A stretch of DNA of 64,000 nt, from positions 372,001-436,000 of the forward strand of contig NZ_JBOITO010000030.1 of assembly GCF_050717635.1 (NCBI RefSeq). The letters are read 5' to 3'. The notes beneath the pieces are model-generated. The model ran no database searches, was not told the origin of the DNA, and saw only the letters and a program-made list of their open reading frames with translations. A program made the translations under genes and the position numbers. Source of the stretch: Clostridium_AD sp050717635 (GTDB lineage Bacteria; Bacillota; Clostridia; Clostridiales; Clostridiaceae). Numbering within the stretch: the first letter of the stretch is position 1; each line of letters starts with the position of its first letter. Shown one piece after another: positions 43,861-52,558 of the stretch.

Positions 43861-45254
43861 TATCCCATCACCTCTTTAGAATTTATATTTCCTAGGCAAT
43901 TTACTATACTCTCAAATTTCATATATCTTGAAGCTTTAACTAAAACAACATCATCTTCAGAGAGGATACCCTCTAGGAAGGAAATTACTTCATCATAAGT
44001 TTCAAAACTTCTATATTTATTTATATCCACAAATCCTTCACTATATGCCTGATTAAATTCACCTAAGGTAATTAATAAATCGATATTTTTATCTCTTGCA
44101 TAGGCACCAACTTGTTTATGAGCCTGAAAGGAGCTAGTTCCAAGTTCTCTCATAGTACCAAGTATTGCAATTTTAGATTTACCAGAAATATTACAAAGCA
44201 CATCAATTGCAGCTATCATTGAGTCTGGACTAGCATTATAACAGTCATTTACTATAGTAAATTTATTTCCTTTTATTATATCTAAACGCATTGAAGTAGC
44301 TTCCAGCTTTTTAAAACCTCCTGCAATTTCATCATAATTCATACCCATCTCTCTAGCACAGGCTACTGCTAATAACGAATTTAGAACATTGTGCCTTCCA
44401 GGTATATCAACTTCAATAGTTTTCACTATTAATTTTCCTGCTTCTAATATATTAAACGTTATTTTTTCTTGATAAATATTTAAATCAACGGCTTTGTATT
44501 CTGCTATAGAATCAATTCCTGTTTTTATAAGCTTACTTTTTGATGTGGTTATACCTTCTAACAAATCATTATCCGAGTTTACAATTAAAACACTGTCCTT
44601 ATTAAAGAAATCCGTTATCTCCATTTTAGCTTTTAAAATATTTTCTCTAGTTTTAAGATTTTCAATATGGGACATTCCTATATTAGTAATAATACCAATA
44701 TTGGGCCTAGCCACATCACACAGTCTGTGAATTTCTCCAAAATCACTCATACCCATTTCAAGCACAGCAACATCAAAAGTGCTATCAAGCTTAAATATCA
44801 TCATAGGTAACCCTATTTCATTATTAAAATTTCCTAAGGTCTTAAATACTTTGAATTTCGAGCCTAGAACTGCTGCCACCAAATCCTTTGTAGAAGTTTT
44901 ACCTGTAGAACCGGTAATCCCCACTACTTTTATATTCAATTTATTTATATAAAACTTTGCAAGTTGCATTATGGCCACATTAGTATCCTGTACCATAATT
45001 ACAGAGGTTTTCATATCTAGCTCAGTATTTTTAAACTTAACCTCATCAACTATACAAATTGAAGCTCCACTTTTACTAGCTTGTAAAACAAAATCATTAG
45101 CATTAAAATTTTCACCTTTTAGGGCTATAAAGATATCATTATCACTTATTGCTCTTGTATCTATGCTAACATTGTTACACAGTGCATTTGTACCTTTAAC
45201 TATTAGTTCTCCCCCCGTTGCCTCTATTATCTCGTCACGACTAATATACTCCAT
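43860..45254 (-). CDS. murF: MurF, UDP-MurNAc-tripeptide D-Ala-D-Ala ligase
   Basis: Adds D-Ala-D-Ala to complete the peptidoglycan stem peptide. The 464 residues have the Mur ligase P-loop GITGSTGKTSTKDLV, then LEMGMSDFGEIHRL and INDCYNASPDSMIAAI in the C-terminal domain. It begins directly after the murE stop and ends overlapping mraY. Confidence 0.96.
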   Translation of the reverse strand: MEYISRDEIIEATGGELIVKGTNALCNNVSIDTRAISDNDIFIALKGENFNANDFVLQASKSGASICIVDEVKFKNTELDMKTSVIMVQDTNVAIMQLAKFYINKLNIKVVGITGSTGKTSTKDLVAAVLGSKFKVFKTLGNFNNEIGLPMMIFKLDSTFDVAVLEMGMSDFGEIHRLCDVARPNIGIITNIGMSHIENLKTRENILKAKMEITDFFNKDSVLIVNSDNDLLEGITTSKSKLIKTGIDSIAEYKAVDLNIYQEKITFNILEAGKLIVKTIEVDIPGRHNVLNSLLAVACAREMGMNYDEIAGGFKKLEATSMRLDIIKGNKFTIVNDCYNASPDSMIAAIDVLCNISGKSKIAILGTMRELGTSSFQAHKQVGAYARDKNIDLLITLGEFNQAYSEGFVDINKYRSFETYDEVISFLEGILSEDDVVLVKASRYMKFESIVNCLGNINSKEVMG

Positions 45255-46700
45255 CTAGATTCGCTCCTTTATTATCTCTGAAACAACTTCTCGCTCATCA
45301 AAGTGAATAGTTTTACCTTTTAAAACCTGATAATCCTCATGACCTTTTCCTGCAATAACAATTACATCATCACTCCCTGCTATTTCTATTGCTCTTTTTA
45401 TAGCTTCACGTCTATTTTCTATAATTTCAAAATTTTGTTTTTTAATTTCACTTATTACATCTTTAATTATTTCCATAGGTTCTTCATTTCTTGGATTATC
45501 GGAAGTTATTACGCAATAATCACTTAAATCAGTTCCAATCACACCCATTATAGGTCTTTTGGTTTTATCTCTGTTTCCACCACAACCAAAAACACTTATA
45601 AGTTTAGATTTTGTAAATCCTCTAGCAGTTTTAAGTATATTCTCTAGGCCATCTGGAGAATGAGCATAATCTAAAATTATTTCAAAGCCTAAGTTATAAT
45701 TACCCGCTACAATTTCACAGCGACCTGGCACTTGTACCTCTTGTAGCCCTAGTTTAATGACTGATAGCTCTATTCCTTGATTCAAACACACAGCTATAGA
45801 ACCAAGAGCATTGTATACATTATAATTTCCTGGTATTTTGAGCTCTATTTCAATAGATTTATCGCTATACTCTAAAGTGAATTTGCTACCTCTTGAATTC
45901 ATTTTTATATCACTGGCCCTAATATCTGCTTTATCCAAAAGTCCATAGGTTAATTTGCTACTTTTAATTAAACTATAAGCTTTTTCGCCATAAGTATCAT
46001 CAATGTTAATTATAGAGTTCACGCTATTTTCAAACAGCTTTAGCTTTGCATTAAAATAATTTTCAAAGGTTTTATGAAAATCCAAATGATCTTGGGTTAA
46101 ATTTGTGAAAATACTGTCACAAAACTCTATGCCATATACTCTATTTAAATAAAGCGAATGTGAAGATACTTCCATAACGCAATAATCCACATTAGCATCC
46201 ACCATTTGATTGAATAGCTCCTGAAGTTCTAGTGATTCCGGAGTTGTTCTCTCTGTATGAATTTTCTTCTGATCAATATAATTTGCTATAGTTCCTATAA
46301 GGCCAACCTTATATCCACTCTGTTCTAAAATAGCTTTAATCATAAATGCTGAAGTTGTTTTTCCATTAGTACCTGTAATACCTATCATTTTCATTTTACT
46401 ACTAGGATTCCCATAGTAATTAGCTGCACTTATGGAAAGTGCCACTCTAGTATCATCTGTTCTAATAACTGTGCAGTTTTTTAACTCTTCTATATTCTTC
46501 TGACATACAACGGCCACGGCACCATTTGTTATTGCATTTTGTATATATTCATGACCATCAACACTATATCCTTCTATGCAAAAAAACACGTCTCCACTTT
46601 TAACTTTTCTTGAATCATATTGAATTCCCACTATTTCCATATCCATATTACCCTGAATTAAATCAAATTTAATATTATCCATAATTTTTTCTAATTTCAT
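45255..46700 (-). CDS. murE: MurE, UDP-MurNAc-dipeptide ligase
   Basis: Adds the third stem-peptide residue. The P-loop is GITGTNGKTTSAFMI, and TTPESLELQELF and HDH-like LTQDHLDFH follow. The C-terminal specificity motif reads DNPRNEEP, the pattern of meso-diaminopimelate-adding enzymes. That predicts DAP rather than Lys in the wall. The start at ATG 46698-46700 follows AGGGAG. A promoter of its own lies in the gap after spoVD. Confidence 0.95.
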   Translation of the reverse strand: MKLEKIMDNIKFDLIQGNMDMEIVGIQYDSRKVKSGDVFFCIEGYSVDGHEYIQNAITNGAVAVVCQKNIEELKNCTVIRTDDTRVALSISAANYYGNPSSKMKMIGITGTNGKTTSAFMIKAILEQSGYKVGLIGTIANYIDQKKIHTERTTPESLELQELFNQMVDANVDYCVMEVSSHSLYLNRVYGIEFCDSIFTNLTQDHLDFHKTFENYFNAKLKLFENSVNSIINIDDTYGEKAYSLIKSSKLTYGLLDKADIRASDIKMNSRGSKFTLEYSDKSIEIELKIPGNYNVYNALGSIAVCLNQGIELSVIKLGLQEVQVPGRCEIVAGNYNLGFEIILDYAHSPDGLENILKTARGFTKSKLISVFGCGGNRDKTKRPIMGVIGTDLSDYCVITSDNPRNEEPMEIIKDVISEIKKQNFEIIENRREAIKRAIEIAGSDDVIVIAGKGHEDYQVLKGKTIHFDEREVVSEIIKERI

Positions 46701-46774
46701 AATTATCACTCCCTTAAATCATCACGTGCATTATGTTTCTAGCTTTATTTAAATTACTAACCTCTTTTAAGAAT

Positions 46775-46802
46775 AGTATACACTATAGAGTTAATTTTTC
46801 AA
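46775..46802 (-). promoter_or_regulatory. Housekeeping promoter of murE-murF-mraY-ftsW
   Basis: TTGAAA (46797-46802), 16 nt, TATACT (46775-46780), with GTG just before the -10 element, on the minus strand. It allows wall-precursor genes to be expressed apart from mraZ-spoVD. Confidence 0.7.
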
Positions 46803-46833
46803 TGATAACACAATTTCCCTTTACATGGCAAAT

Positions 46834-46874
46834 CCGACAGTTCAGCAAAGCTGAGTCCTGTCGGTTTTTGTTTT
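46834..46874 (+). terminator. Plus-oriented terminator-like hairpin between spoVD and murE
   Basis: CCGACAG (46834-46840) pairs with CTGTCGG (46858-46864) around an inner TCAGC/GCTGA stem. TTTTTGTTTT follows only on the plus strand; on the minus strand the stem runs into ATTTGCC. Both flanking genes are on the minus strand, so it faces the wrong way for them. Confidence 0.7.
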
Positions 46875-46932
46875 AATGTCTATAATATATAGTTATACAC
46901 TGTATTTAACAGCATCACAGATGATGCTTTAA

Positions 46933-49128
46933 CTAATCAGCAATAATATCTAAATGTACTGTCACCGTAGTTCCCTTTTTCACTTCTGTTTCTTCTACAC
47001 TTTGATCTGCGACTGTACCATTACCAGTAAACTTTACTTTTATACCAAGACTATTAAAAAGTCTTGTAACTTGCTCTGGAGTACTCCCTTTAACATTTGG
47101 AACCATTACAGTATTATTGTATTCTACTTTTGAATCTGTGTGTAAAATAATTTCAGTTCCTTCTTTAACTGTATATCCAGGTTTTGGAGTCATATCAGTA
47201 ATAACTTCTCCCTGCGTACTTAATTTCATTTTTAAATTATTTTCTTTTAATAATTTTTTAGCATCTGCAGTTTTAAGGCCCCTTACCTCCGGAATGATAA
47301 CATCCTTAAGTAAACTTTTCGCAGTTTCCTCACTAGTAGCGTCAGATTTTAGTGCTAAATAATTGAAAACATCATTAAAAACTTGCTTTGCAACTACTGT
47401 TGCAATTTGACCACCATAATACCAAGTTGGATCTGGCTCATCAATATTAATTAGCAGTGTTATTTGTGGATCATTTGCTGGTGCCATTCCAGCAAAAGAC
47501 GAAACATATTTTCCTGGTAAATAACCTACTCCTGCCGGATTAATTTTTTGAGCAGTTCCTGTCTTCCCAGCAATATGGTATCCTGCAATATATGCCTTCT
47601 TACCACCACCATCTTGCACTACCTGTTCAAGATAAGACCTAAGCTGCTTTGCAACCGGCTCATCTATTATTCTTCTTTCATTATAGTTTGAATAAGTCTC
47701 AAAAACACTTTTATTGTTTGAATCGTCATATTGTACTATTTCTTTCATAATATGAGGAGTAATAAGCTTTCCTCCATTTGCGATAGCATTAAAAGCCGTT
47801 AAATACTGTATACAAGATAGTGTTCCACCTTGTCCAAATGATGTTACTGCTACATCAAGCGCAGTCATATCTTTAGTTTTTCTGATTATCCCTGCCGCTT
47901 CCCCATTTAAATCAATACCAGTTTTTTTGCCAAGTCCAAACTTGTAGATGTACTTATTTAATTTTTCTGGTCCAAGCCTTCTGCCCAGTTCCATAAATCC
48001 AACATTACAAGAATTTTTTAGAATATCTATAAAATTTTGAGATCCATGCCCAGTAGTTTTCCAACATTTAACTTTTTTGCCTAAAACTACAGTACTACCA
48101 TTACAAACAAATCTATCATCTTCCTTAACTAATCCTTCTTCCATGGCTGCTATAGAAGTTATTACTTTAAAAATCGACCCTGGTTCAAAGGTATCACTTA
48201 CTGCTCGATTTCTCCAAGCTTTTTGATTTTCATCAAAACTTATATCATCGTCCCATGGATCATTTGGATTATAGTCTGGCTTATTAACCATGCCTAGTAT
48301 TTCTCCATTTTTAGGGTTCATTGCAATTATGCTAACTGCGCCTGCTTTATTATCAATCATAGCCTCTTCAGCTGCTTTTTCTATAAATTGCTGAATCTTC
48401 TCATCAATAGTAAGAATCAAATCTTTACCATTAACTGGCATTGTATAATCTGATATTTTATACGCCAAATCTTCACTTTTCGCATCAGTTTCTGTGATTT
48501 TTATTCCAGGTACCCCGGCTAGATATTTATCATAATATAGTTCAGCCCCTACCAGTCCCTTTCCATCGGAATTAGTGTGTCCAAGAACATTTGCCAAAAA
48601 ATTATTATTGATATAAAATCTTTTCGTATCTCCAGTAATAACTATTCCCCTAAGTTTATTTGCCTTAGAAAAATCAATTATTTTATCAGCTACCTCTTTA
48701 TCTATTCTTCTCTTAAGACCTACTCCTCCAATAGCTTTTCCCTTAGAATTAGTGGCAGTTAATTTAGCTAAAACATCCTTAGGCTCCATATCAAGTATTT
48801 TTGCAAGGTCAGGTGCAATATCCTTCATGGTTAAGTCATTATTAGAAGTAGTATCTCTTAAAGCATTAAGCTCTAAATCAACTCTAAAAACATTTGCACT
48901 TATGACTAATTCATTTTCATTTCTGTCTAAAATTCTTCCTCTACTTGCTGCAATACGAACATCACTTGTCCACTGCAAAATTGCTCTTACTTTTAAATCC
49001 TTTCCTTTAACTATCATTACGTAGCTTAACCTACTAACCAATAGAAAAAACAAAATAAAAAGTATGAAAAAGACAAAAATCATTCTTCGTTTAACAAGTA
49101 CTTTGTCTCTATACTCCCCTTTTGCCAA
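46933..49128 (-). CDS. spoVD: SpoVD/FtsI-type penicillin-binding transpeptidase with PASTA domains
   Basis: Class B penicillin-binding protein that cross-links peptidoglycan; SpoVD works on spore cortex. The 731 residues have one N-terminal membrane helix (about 15-36), a dimerisation domain, and a transpeptidase domain with GSIFKVIT (nucleophile Ser in SxxK), NSCNVGF (SxN) and GKTGTAQK. Two C-terminal PASTA repeats begin near VIPEVRGLKTADAKKLL and VPNVKGSTPEQVTRL. The start codon is TTG (49126-49128), after GGGGG. It may double as the divisional FtsI. Confidence 0.94.
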   Translation of the reverse strand: MAKGEYRDKVLVKRRMIFVFFILFILFFLLVSRLSYVMIVKGKDLKVRAILQWTSDVRIAASRGRILDRNENELVISANVFRVDLELNALRDTTSNNDLTMKDIAPDLAKILDMEPKDVLAKLTATNSKGKAIGGVGLKRRIDKEVADKIIDFSKANKLRGIVITGDTKRFYINNNFLANVLGHTNSDGKGLVGAELYYDKYLAGVPGIKITETDAKSEDLAYKISDYTMPVNGKDLILTIDEKIQQFIEKAAEEAMIDNKAGAVSIIAMNPKNGEILGMVNKPDYNPNDPWDDDISFDENQKAWRNRAVSDTFEPGSIFKVITSIAAMEEGLVKEDDRFVCNGSTVVLGKKVKCWKTTGHGSQNFIDILKNSCNVGFMELGRRLGPEKLNKYIYKFGLGKKTGIDLNGEAAGIIRKTKDMTALDVAVTSFGQGGTLSCIQYLTAFNAIANGGKLITPHIMKEIVQYDDSNNKSVFETYSNYNERRIIDEPVAKQLRSYLEQVVQDGGGKKAYIAGYHIAGKTGTAQKINPAGVGYLPGKYVSSFAGMAPANDPQITLLINIDEPDPTWYYGGQIATVVAKQVFNDVFNYLALKSDATSEETAKSLLKDVIIPEVRGLKTADAKKLLKENNLKMKLSTQGEVITDMTPKPGYTVKEGTEIILHTDSKVEYNNTVMVPNVKGSTPEQVTRLFNSLGIKVKFTGNGTVADQSVEETEVKKGTTVTVHLDIIAD

Positions 49129-49150
49129 TTTATATCCCCCTTATTATTTC

Positions 49151-49166
49151 TGCACATGCATGTGCA
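49151..49166. repeat. Perfect 16-bp palindrome between ftsL and spoVD
   Basis: TGCACATG is followed by its exact complement. The same 76-nt gap also holds GTGGAT-T-ATCCAC (49191-49203) and two CCATGTG copies (49171 and 49187). The composition is clearly GC-richer than the flanks. Confidence 0.6.
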
Positions 49167-49204
49167 CACGCCATGTGAAAACGCACCATGTGGATAATCC
49201 ACCT

Positions 49205-49690
49205 TTAAAAAATAATATCTTTGATTTTATCTAATATCATGGTTTTCTTTTTCACTTGTAACTCACTTTTAACTCCTAAATTGTTCTTGCTTAAATTCAT
49301 GTACTCTATGTCACTAATTTGTGGTTTAACCATATTAAGTCTACCAAGCGCTACTTCCTCAATATAATTTATATTTCTAAATTTAATCAGTTGTACTTTA
49401 TAACCACTATTTTCTTTATTTACTATTTCTAGCTTAGCTTTAGTCTTAGATGCTACATCTTGGTAACTATAAATCATGCAATACCTAGTAATAATAGTCA
49501 CTCCAATGACAAAAACTAAAAGGATATTTTTAAGAACACTTTGCTTGTATTTTATATCCTTTTGTTTTTTAGCTTGTTCGGCTTGTTTTCGTGATTTTTC
49601 TAAGTCATCATATCGTTTTTTTCTAAAAGATTCATCTGGTGATAACACTGTATTTCCATCCACTTGAAAGGTATTTTTTGCTACTATCAC
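49205..49690 (-). CDS. ftsL: FtsL-like division protein
   Basis: A protein of about 160 residues with a Lys-rich cytosolic start and coiled region (EKSRKQAEQAKKQKDIKYK), one membrane helix (about 55-75) and a short outer coiled coil with NYIEEVALGRLNMVKP, a pattern seen in FtsL/DivIC proteins. The start is probably GTG 49688-49690, 6 nt after GGGGTG. An upstream GTG adds six residues. Call rests mainly on topology and position between rsmH and spoVD. Confidence 0.82.
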   Translation of the reverse strand: MIVAKNTFQVDGNTVLSPDESFRKKRYDDLEKSRKQAEQAKKQKDIKYKQSVLKNILLVFVIGVTIITRYCMIYSYQDVASKTKAKLEIVNKENSGYKVQLIKFRNINYIEEVALGRLNMVKPQISDIEYMNLSKNNLGVKSELQVKKKTMILDKIKDIIF

Positions 49691-49717
49691 TTTATTCACC
49701 CCATCCACAATTTAGAA

Positions 49718-50650
49718 CTAAATTTTTTCACAAACCCTTAACTTTGCACTCCTGCTTCTTTTGTTTATTTCTAATTCTTCAGACCTTGCCACTATAGGTT
49801 TTCTACTTATAAGATTTACAATTGGTGTTTTACCACACACACACATAGGTAACTCTTTGGGACATTTACAAGGATCATGCAAGTCTTTAAATTTAACTTT
49901 TACAATTCTATCTTCAAGTGAATGAAATGTTATAATAGCCATTCTTCCTCCACTTTTTAGTCTTTGTATTCCATTTTCTATTGCATTATTTAGTACTCTG
50001 AGTTCACCGTTAACTTCAATTCTTATACCTTGAAAAGTTCTTTTAGCTGGATGCCCTCCATCCCTCTTGTACTTTGCTGGGATAGCCGCATCTATAACAT
50101 TTACAAGTTCTAAAGTAGTATTTATTGGTTTGTCTACTCTTCTGTCCACTATAAAATTAGCTATTCTTTTCGAAAATTTTTCTTCTCCATAATTTCTTAA
50201 AACTTCACCTATCTGCTGTTCACTGTAGTTATTCACAACCTCATAGGCAGATATTCCTTTACTCCTATCCATCCTCATATCAAGGGTGGCATCCTTCATA
50301 TAGCTAAACCCTCGTTCTGCTTCATCTAATTGAAAAGAAGACACACCAAGATCCATCAAAATACCATCTACACTCCCTACATCAAGTTTCTCTAGTATTG
50401 CATCGATATTATAAAAATTATCATGTACATAAGTAACATTATTATAATCTTTAAGATTTTCCTTTGCAGCTTTTAAAGCCTGCGCATCTTGATCAATTCC
50501 AATTAACCTCCCCTTTGTGGATAATCTTTTTAAAATTTCTAAAGAGTGACCTGCACCCCCTAGTGTACAATCAACATAAATTCCATCTTCTTTAATATTT
50601 AGTGCATCAAGGCACTCATTTAATAAAACTGATACATGCTTAAATTCCAT
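49718..50650 (-). CDS. rsmH: RsmH (MraW), 16S rRNA m4C1402 methyltransferase
   Basis: N4-methylates C1402 of 16S rRNA. The 310 residues begin HVSVLLNECLDAL and carry the SAM motif VDCTLGGAGHSLEIL, MDLGVSSFQLDEAERGFSY and ITFHSLEDRIVK. AAAGGAG precedes the ATG. It follows mraZ, the invariant order of the dcw cluster. Confidence 0.97.
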   Translation of the reverse strand: MEFKHVSVLLNECLDALNIKEDGIYVDCTLGGAGHSLEILKRLSTKGRLIGIDQDAQALKAAKENLKDYNNVTYVHDNFYNIDAILEKLDVGSVDGILMDLGVSSFQLDEAERGFSYMKDATLDMRMDRSKGISAYEVVNNYSEQQIGEVLRNYGEEKFSKRIANFIVDRRVDKPINTTLELVNVIDAAIPAKYKRDGGHPAKRTFQGIRIEVNGELRVLNNAIENGIQRLKSGGRMAIITFHSLEDRIVKVKFKDLHDPCKCPKELPMCVCGKTPIVNLISRKPIVARSEELEINKRSRSAKLRVCEKI

Positions 50651-50664
50651 TACTATATCTCCTT

Positions 50665-51093
50665 TTAAATACCGAGTTCATTCATTTTTTCTGCTATCTC
50701 GTCAAAATTCATATCCGAGTCATTATAATTATCCCATTTATCTTTTGCCCATATCTCTATTCTAGTTGATACTCCTATACTTACTATTTCCTTATGAAGG
50801 CCTGCGTATTCGCATAAATTTTGTGGTATTAAAGCCCTTCCTTGTTTATCAATGGTAATTTCATTAGCACCTGAGAAGAAAAATCGTACAAAGGCTCTTG
50901 CATCCTTACTAGTTAATGGAAGTTTTTTTAGTTTTTCTTCCATTATTAGCCATTCGCCTTTGGTATATATGTACAAGCACCCATCTAAGCCCTTGGTCAA
51001 TATAAATTCACTAGAAAGTTCATCTCTAAACTTTGTGGGGATAATCATTCTGTTTTTACTGTCAATGGCATGTTGATACTCACCTATAAACAT
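50665..51093 (-). CDS. mraZ: MraZ, transcriptional regulator of the dcw cluster
   Basis: Ring-forming AbrB-fold DNA-binding protein that binds direct repeats upstream of its own operon. The 142 residues contain two SpoVT/AbrB-like halves, each with the family pattern: DSKNRMIIPTKFRDEL near the start and DKQGRALIPQNLCEYAGL later. Four operator repeats and a sigma-H-like promoter lie directly upstream. First gene of the dcw series. Confidence 0.96.
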   Translation of the reverse strand: MFIGEYQHAIDSKNRMIIPTKFRDELSSEFILTKGLDGCLYIYTKGEWLIMEEKLKKLPLTSKDARAFVRFFFSGANEITIDKQGRALIPQNLCEYAGLHKEIVSIGVSTRIEIWAKDKWDNYNDSDMNFDEIAEKMNELGI

Positions 51094-51120
51094 TTTACTA
51101 CCCCCAGCTTATTAATCACT

Positions 51121-51155
51121 CCACTTTAATCCACTTCCAACCATTCTAAACCACT
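51121..51155 (-). promoter_or_regulatory. MraZ operator (four 10-bp-spaced repeats)
   Basis: On the minus strand AGTGG, AATGG, AGTGG and AGTGG recur at exactly 10-bp spacing (plus-strand CCACT at 51121, 51131, 51151 and CCATT at 51141). MraZ is known to bind TGG-containing direct repeats with a 10-bp period. They lie downstream of the predicted start site, so binding should repress. Confidence 0.8.
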
Positions 51156-51163
51156 TTTTAGTA

Positions 51164-51192
51164 TTATTCTATATAAAAATCAAAATTCCTTC
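51164..51192 (-). promoter_or_regulatory. Sigma-H-type promoter of mraZ
   Basis: GAAGGAATT (51184-51192), an 11-nt spacer and ATAGAATAA (51164-51172) on the minus strand fit the sigma-H consensus at all defined positions. The -35 box is identical to that of spo0A in this window. No good sigma-A pair overlaps it, though the TAGAAT could serve both. Confidence 0.65.
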
Positions 51193-51322
51193 TTATTTTA
51201 AAGTAAAATTAATATTTTTCAAAATAAATAAATTCTCAATTGCCATTATTAGAATATATTTACTTTATATCAATTGTCACCCACGGTTCTGTTCACTAAA
51301 ACTAATTTTAAAATTTACTTTC

Positions 51323-51351
51323 TTGAAATGACTTGTGATGTAGAGTATAAT
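51323..51351 (+). promoter_or_regulatory. Housekeeping promoter of ychF
   Basis: TTGAAA (51323-51328), 17 nt, TATAAT (51346-51351): consensus in all but one base. It faces away from the mraZ promoter in the shared 305-nt gap. Confidence 0.82.
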
Positions 51352-51398
51352 TTATGGGGTGTCAATAATCTAAGAGTAAGAAAGGAATGTACATATAT

Positions 51399-52496
51399 AT
51401 GAAGCTAGGAATTGTAGGTTTACCAAATGTAGGAAAAAGCACATTGTTTAATGCAATAACAAAAGCAGGGGCGGAATCTGCTAACTACCCATTTTGTACT
51501 ATAGAACCAAATGTAGGAGTTGTTAGCGTTCCTGACAAAAGATTAGACGTTTTGCAAGCTCTTTATAATAGTAAGAAGATAGTTCATACTGCAATTGAAT
51601 TTTATGATATAGCTGGTCTTGTAAAAGGTGCAAGTAAAGGAGAAGGTTTAGGAAATAAATTTTTATCTCACATAAGAGAAGTAGAATCTATAGTTCATGT
51701 AGTAAGATGTTTTGAAGATGAGAATGTCGTACACGTAGATGGTAGTATCGATCCACTACGCGATATAGATACTATTAATTTAGAACTTATTTTTTCTGAT
51801 CTTGATGTACTGGACCGAAGAATGGAAAAGTCCGTGAAACTTGTCCGTTCTGGAGACAAAACAGCCAAAATGGAATATGACCTTATGGAGAGAATAAAAC
51901 AGCAACTTGAATCAAATTTACCAGTTAGAACCCTTGAGGTTAACGACGAAGAAGCTATTTTTATAAACACTCTTTTTCTAATCACTTCAAAGCCAGTTTT
52001 ATTTGCTGCAAACATTAGTGAAGATGATTTAATGTCTGGTAATATGGATAATGATATGGTTAAAAAAGTTAAAGAGTATGCTAGTAGCACGGACTCAGAA
52101 GTAATGATAGTTTGTGCAAGACTAGAAGAAGAATTGTCATCTCTAGATGATGATGAAAAAATGGAGCTTCTACAGGAATATGGTCTTGATGAATCAGGCC
52201 TTGATAAACTTATTCATGCAAGTTACAAGCTATTAGGACTCATGAGCTTTTTAACTGCAGGTCCTCAAGAAATAAGAGCTTGGACTATACACATTGGAAC
52301 TAAAGCCCCTGCTGCTGCTGGTAAAATCCATTCAGATATAGAAAGAGGCTTTATAAGAGCAGAAATAGTTTCTTATGACAAATTAATTGAATGTGGCAGT
52401 GAAGCTGCTGCTAAAGAGAAGGGTCTATTTAGACTTGAAGGAAAAGAGTATATTATGCAAGATGGTGATGTAGTTAATTTTAGATTTAACGTATAA
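51399..52496 (+). CDS. ychF: YchF/OLA1-type ATPase
   Basis: Ribosome-associated P-loop protein of the Obg family that prefers ATP. The 365 residues carry G1 GLPNVGKSTLFNAI, the G3 region EFYDIAGLVKGASKGEGLGN, a coiled-coil insertion and a C-terminal TGS domain (about 280-365, with TSGPQEIRAW-like TAGPQEIRAWTI and EGKEYIMQDGDVVNFRF). The start at ATG 51399-51401 (MKLGIVGLPN) is the family N-terminus. An ATG 12 nt earlier overlaps the ribosome-binding site. Confidence 0.96.
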   Translation: MKLGIVGLPNVGKSTLFNAITKAGAESANYPFCTIEPNVGVVSVPDKRLDVLQALYNSKKIVHTAIEFYDIAGLVKGASKGEGLGNKFLSHIREVESIVHVVRCFEDENVVHVDGSIDPLRDIDTINLELIFSDLDVLDRRMEKSVKLVRSGDKTAKMEYDLMERIKQQLESNLPVRTLEVNDEEAIFINTLFLITSKPVLFAANISEDDLMSGNMDNDMVKKVKEYASSTDSEVMIVCARLEEELSSLDDDEKMELLQEYGLDESGLDKLIHASYKLLGLMSFLTAGPQEIRAWTIHIGTKAPAAAGKIHSDIERGFIRAEIVSYDKLIECGSEAAAKEKGLFRLEGKEYIMQDGDVVNFRFNV

Positions 52497-52509
52497 TATT
52501 AAAACTAAG

Positions 52510-52546
52510 AACAAGCAGGACAACTAAAATGTCCTGCTTGTTTTTT
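52510..52546 (+). terminator. Terminator after ychF
   Basis: AACAAGCAGGACA and its complement form a 13-bp stem (52510-52542), with T residues following. It stands between the convergent ychF and the Lon-like gene and may serve both. Confidence 0.88.
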
Positions 52547-52558
52547 ACCTACGCCTTA

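Noticed and set aside
41779..51093. Missing murD, murG, murC, ftsA and ftsZ as evidence of a broken dcw cluster
   Set aside because: Clostridia commonly keep a shortened dcw cluster with these genes elsewhere. The remaining genes are intact and tightly packed.
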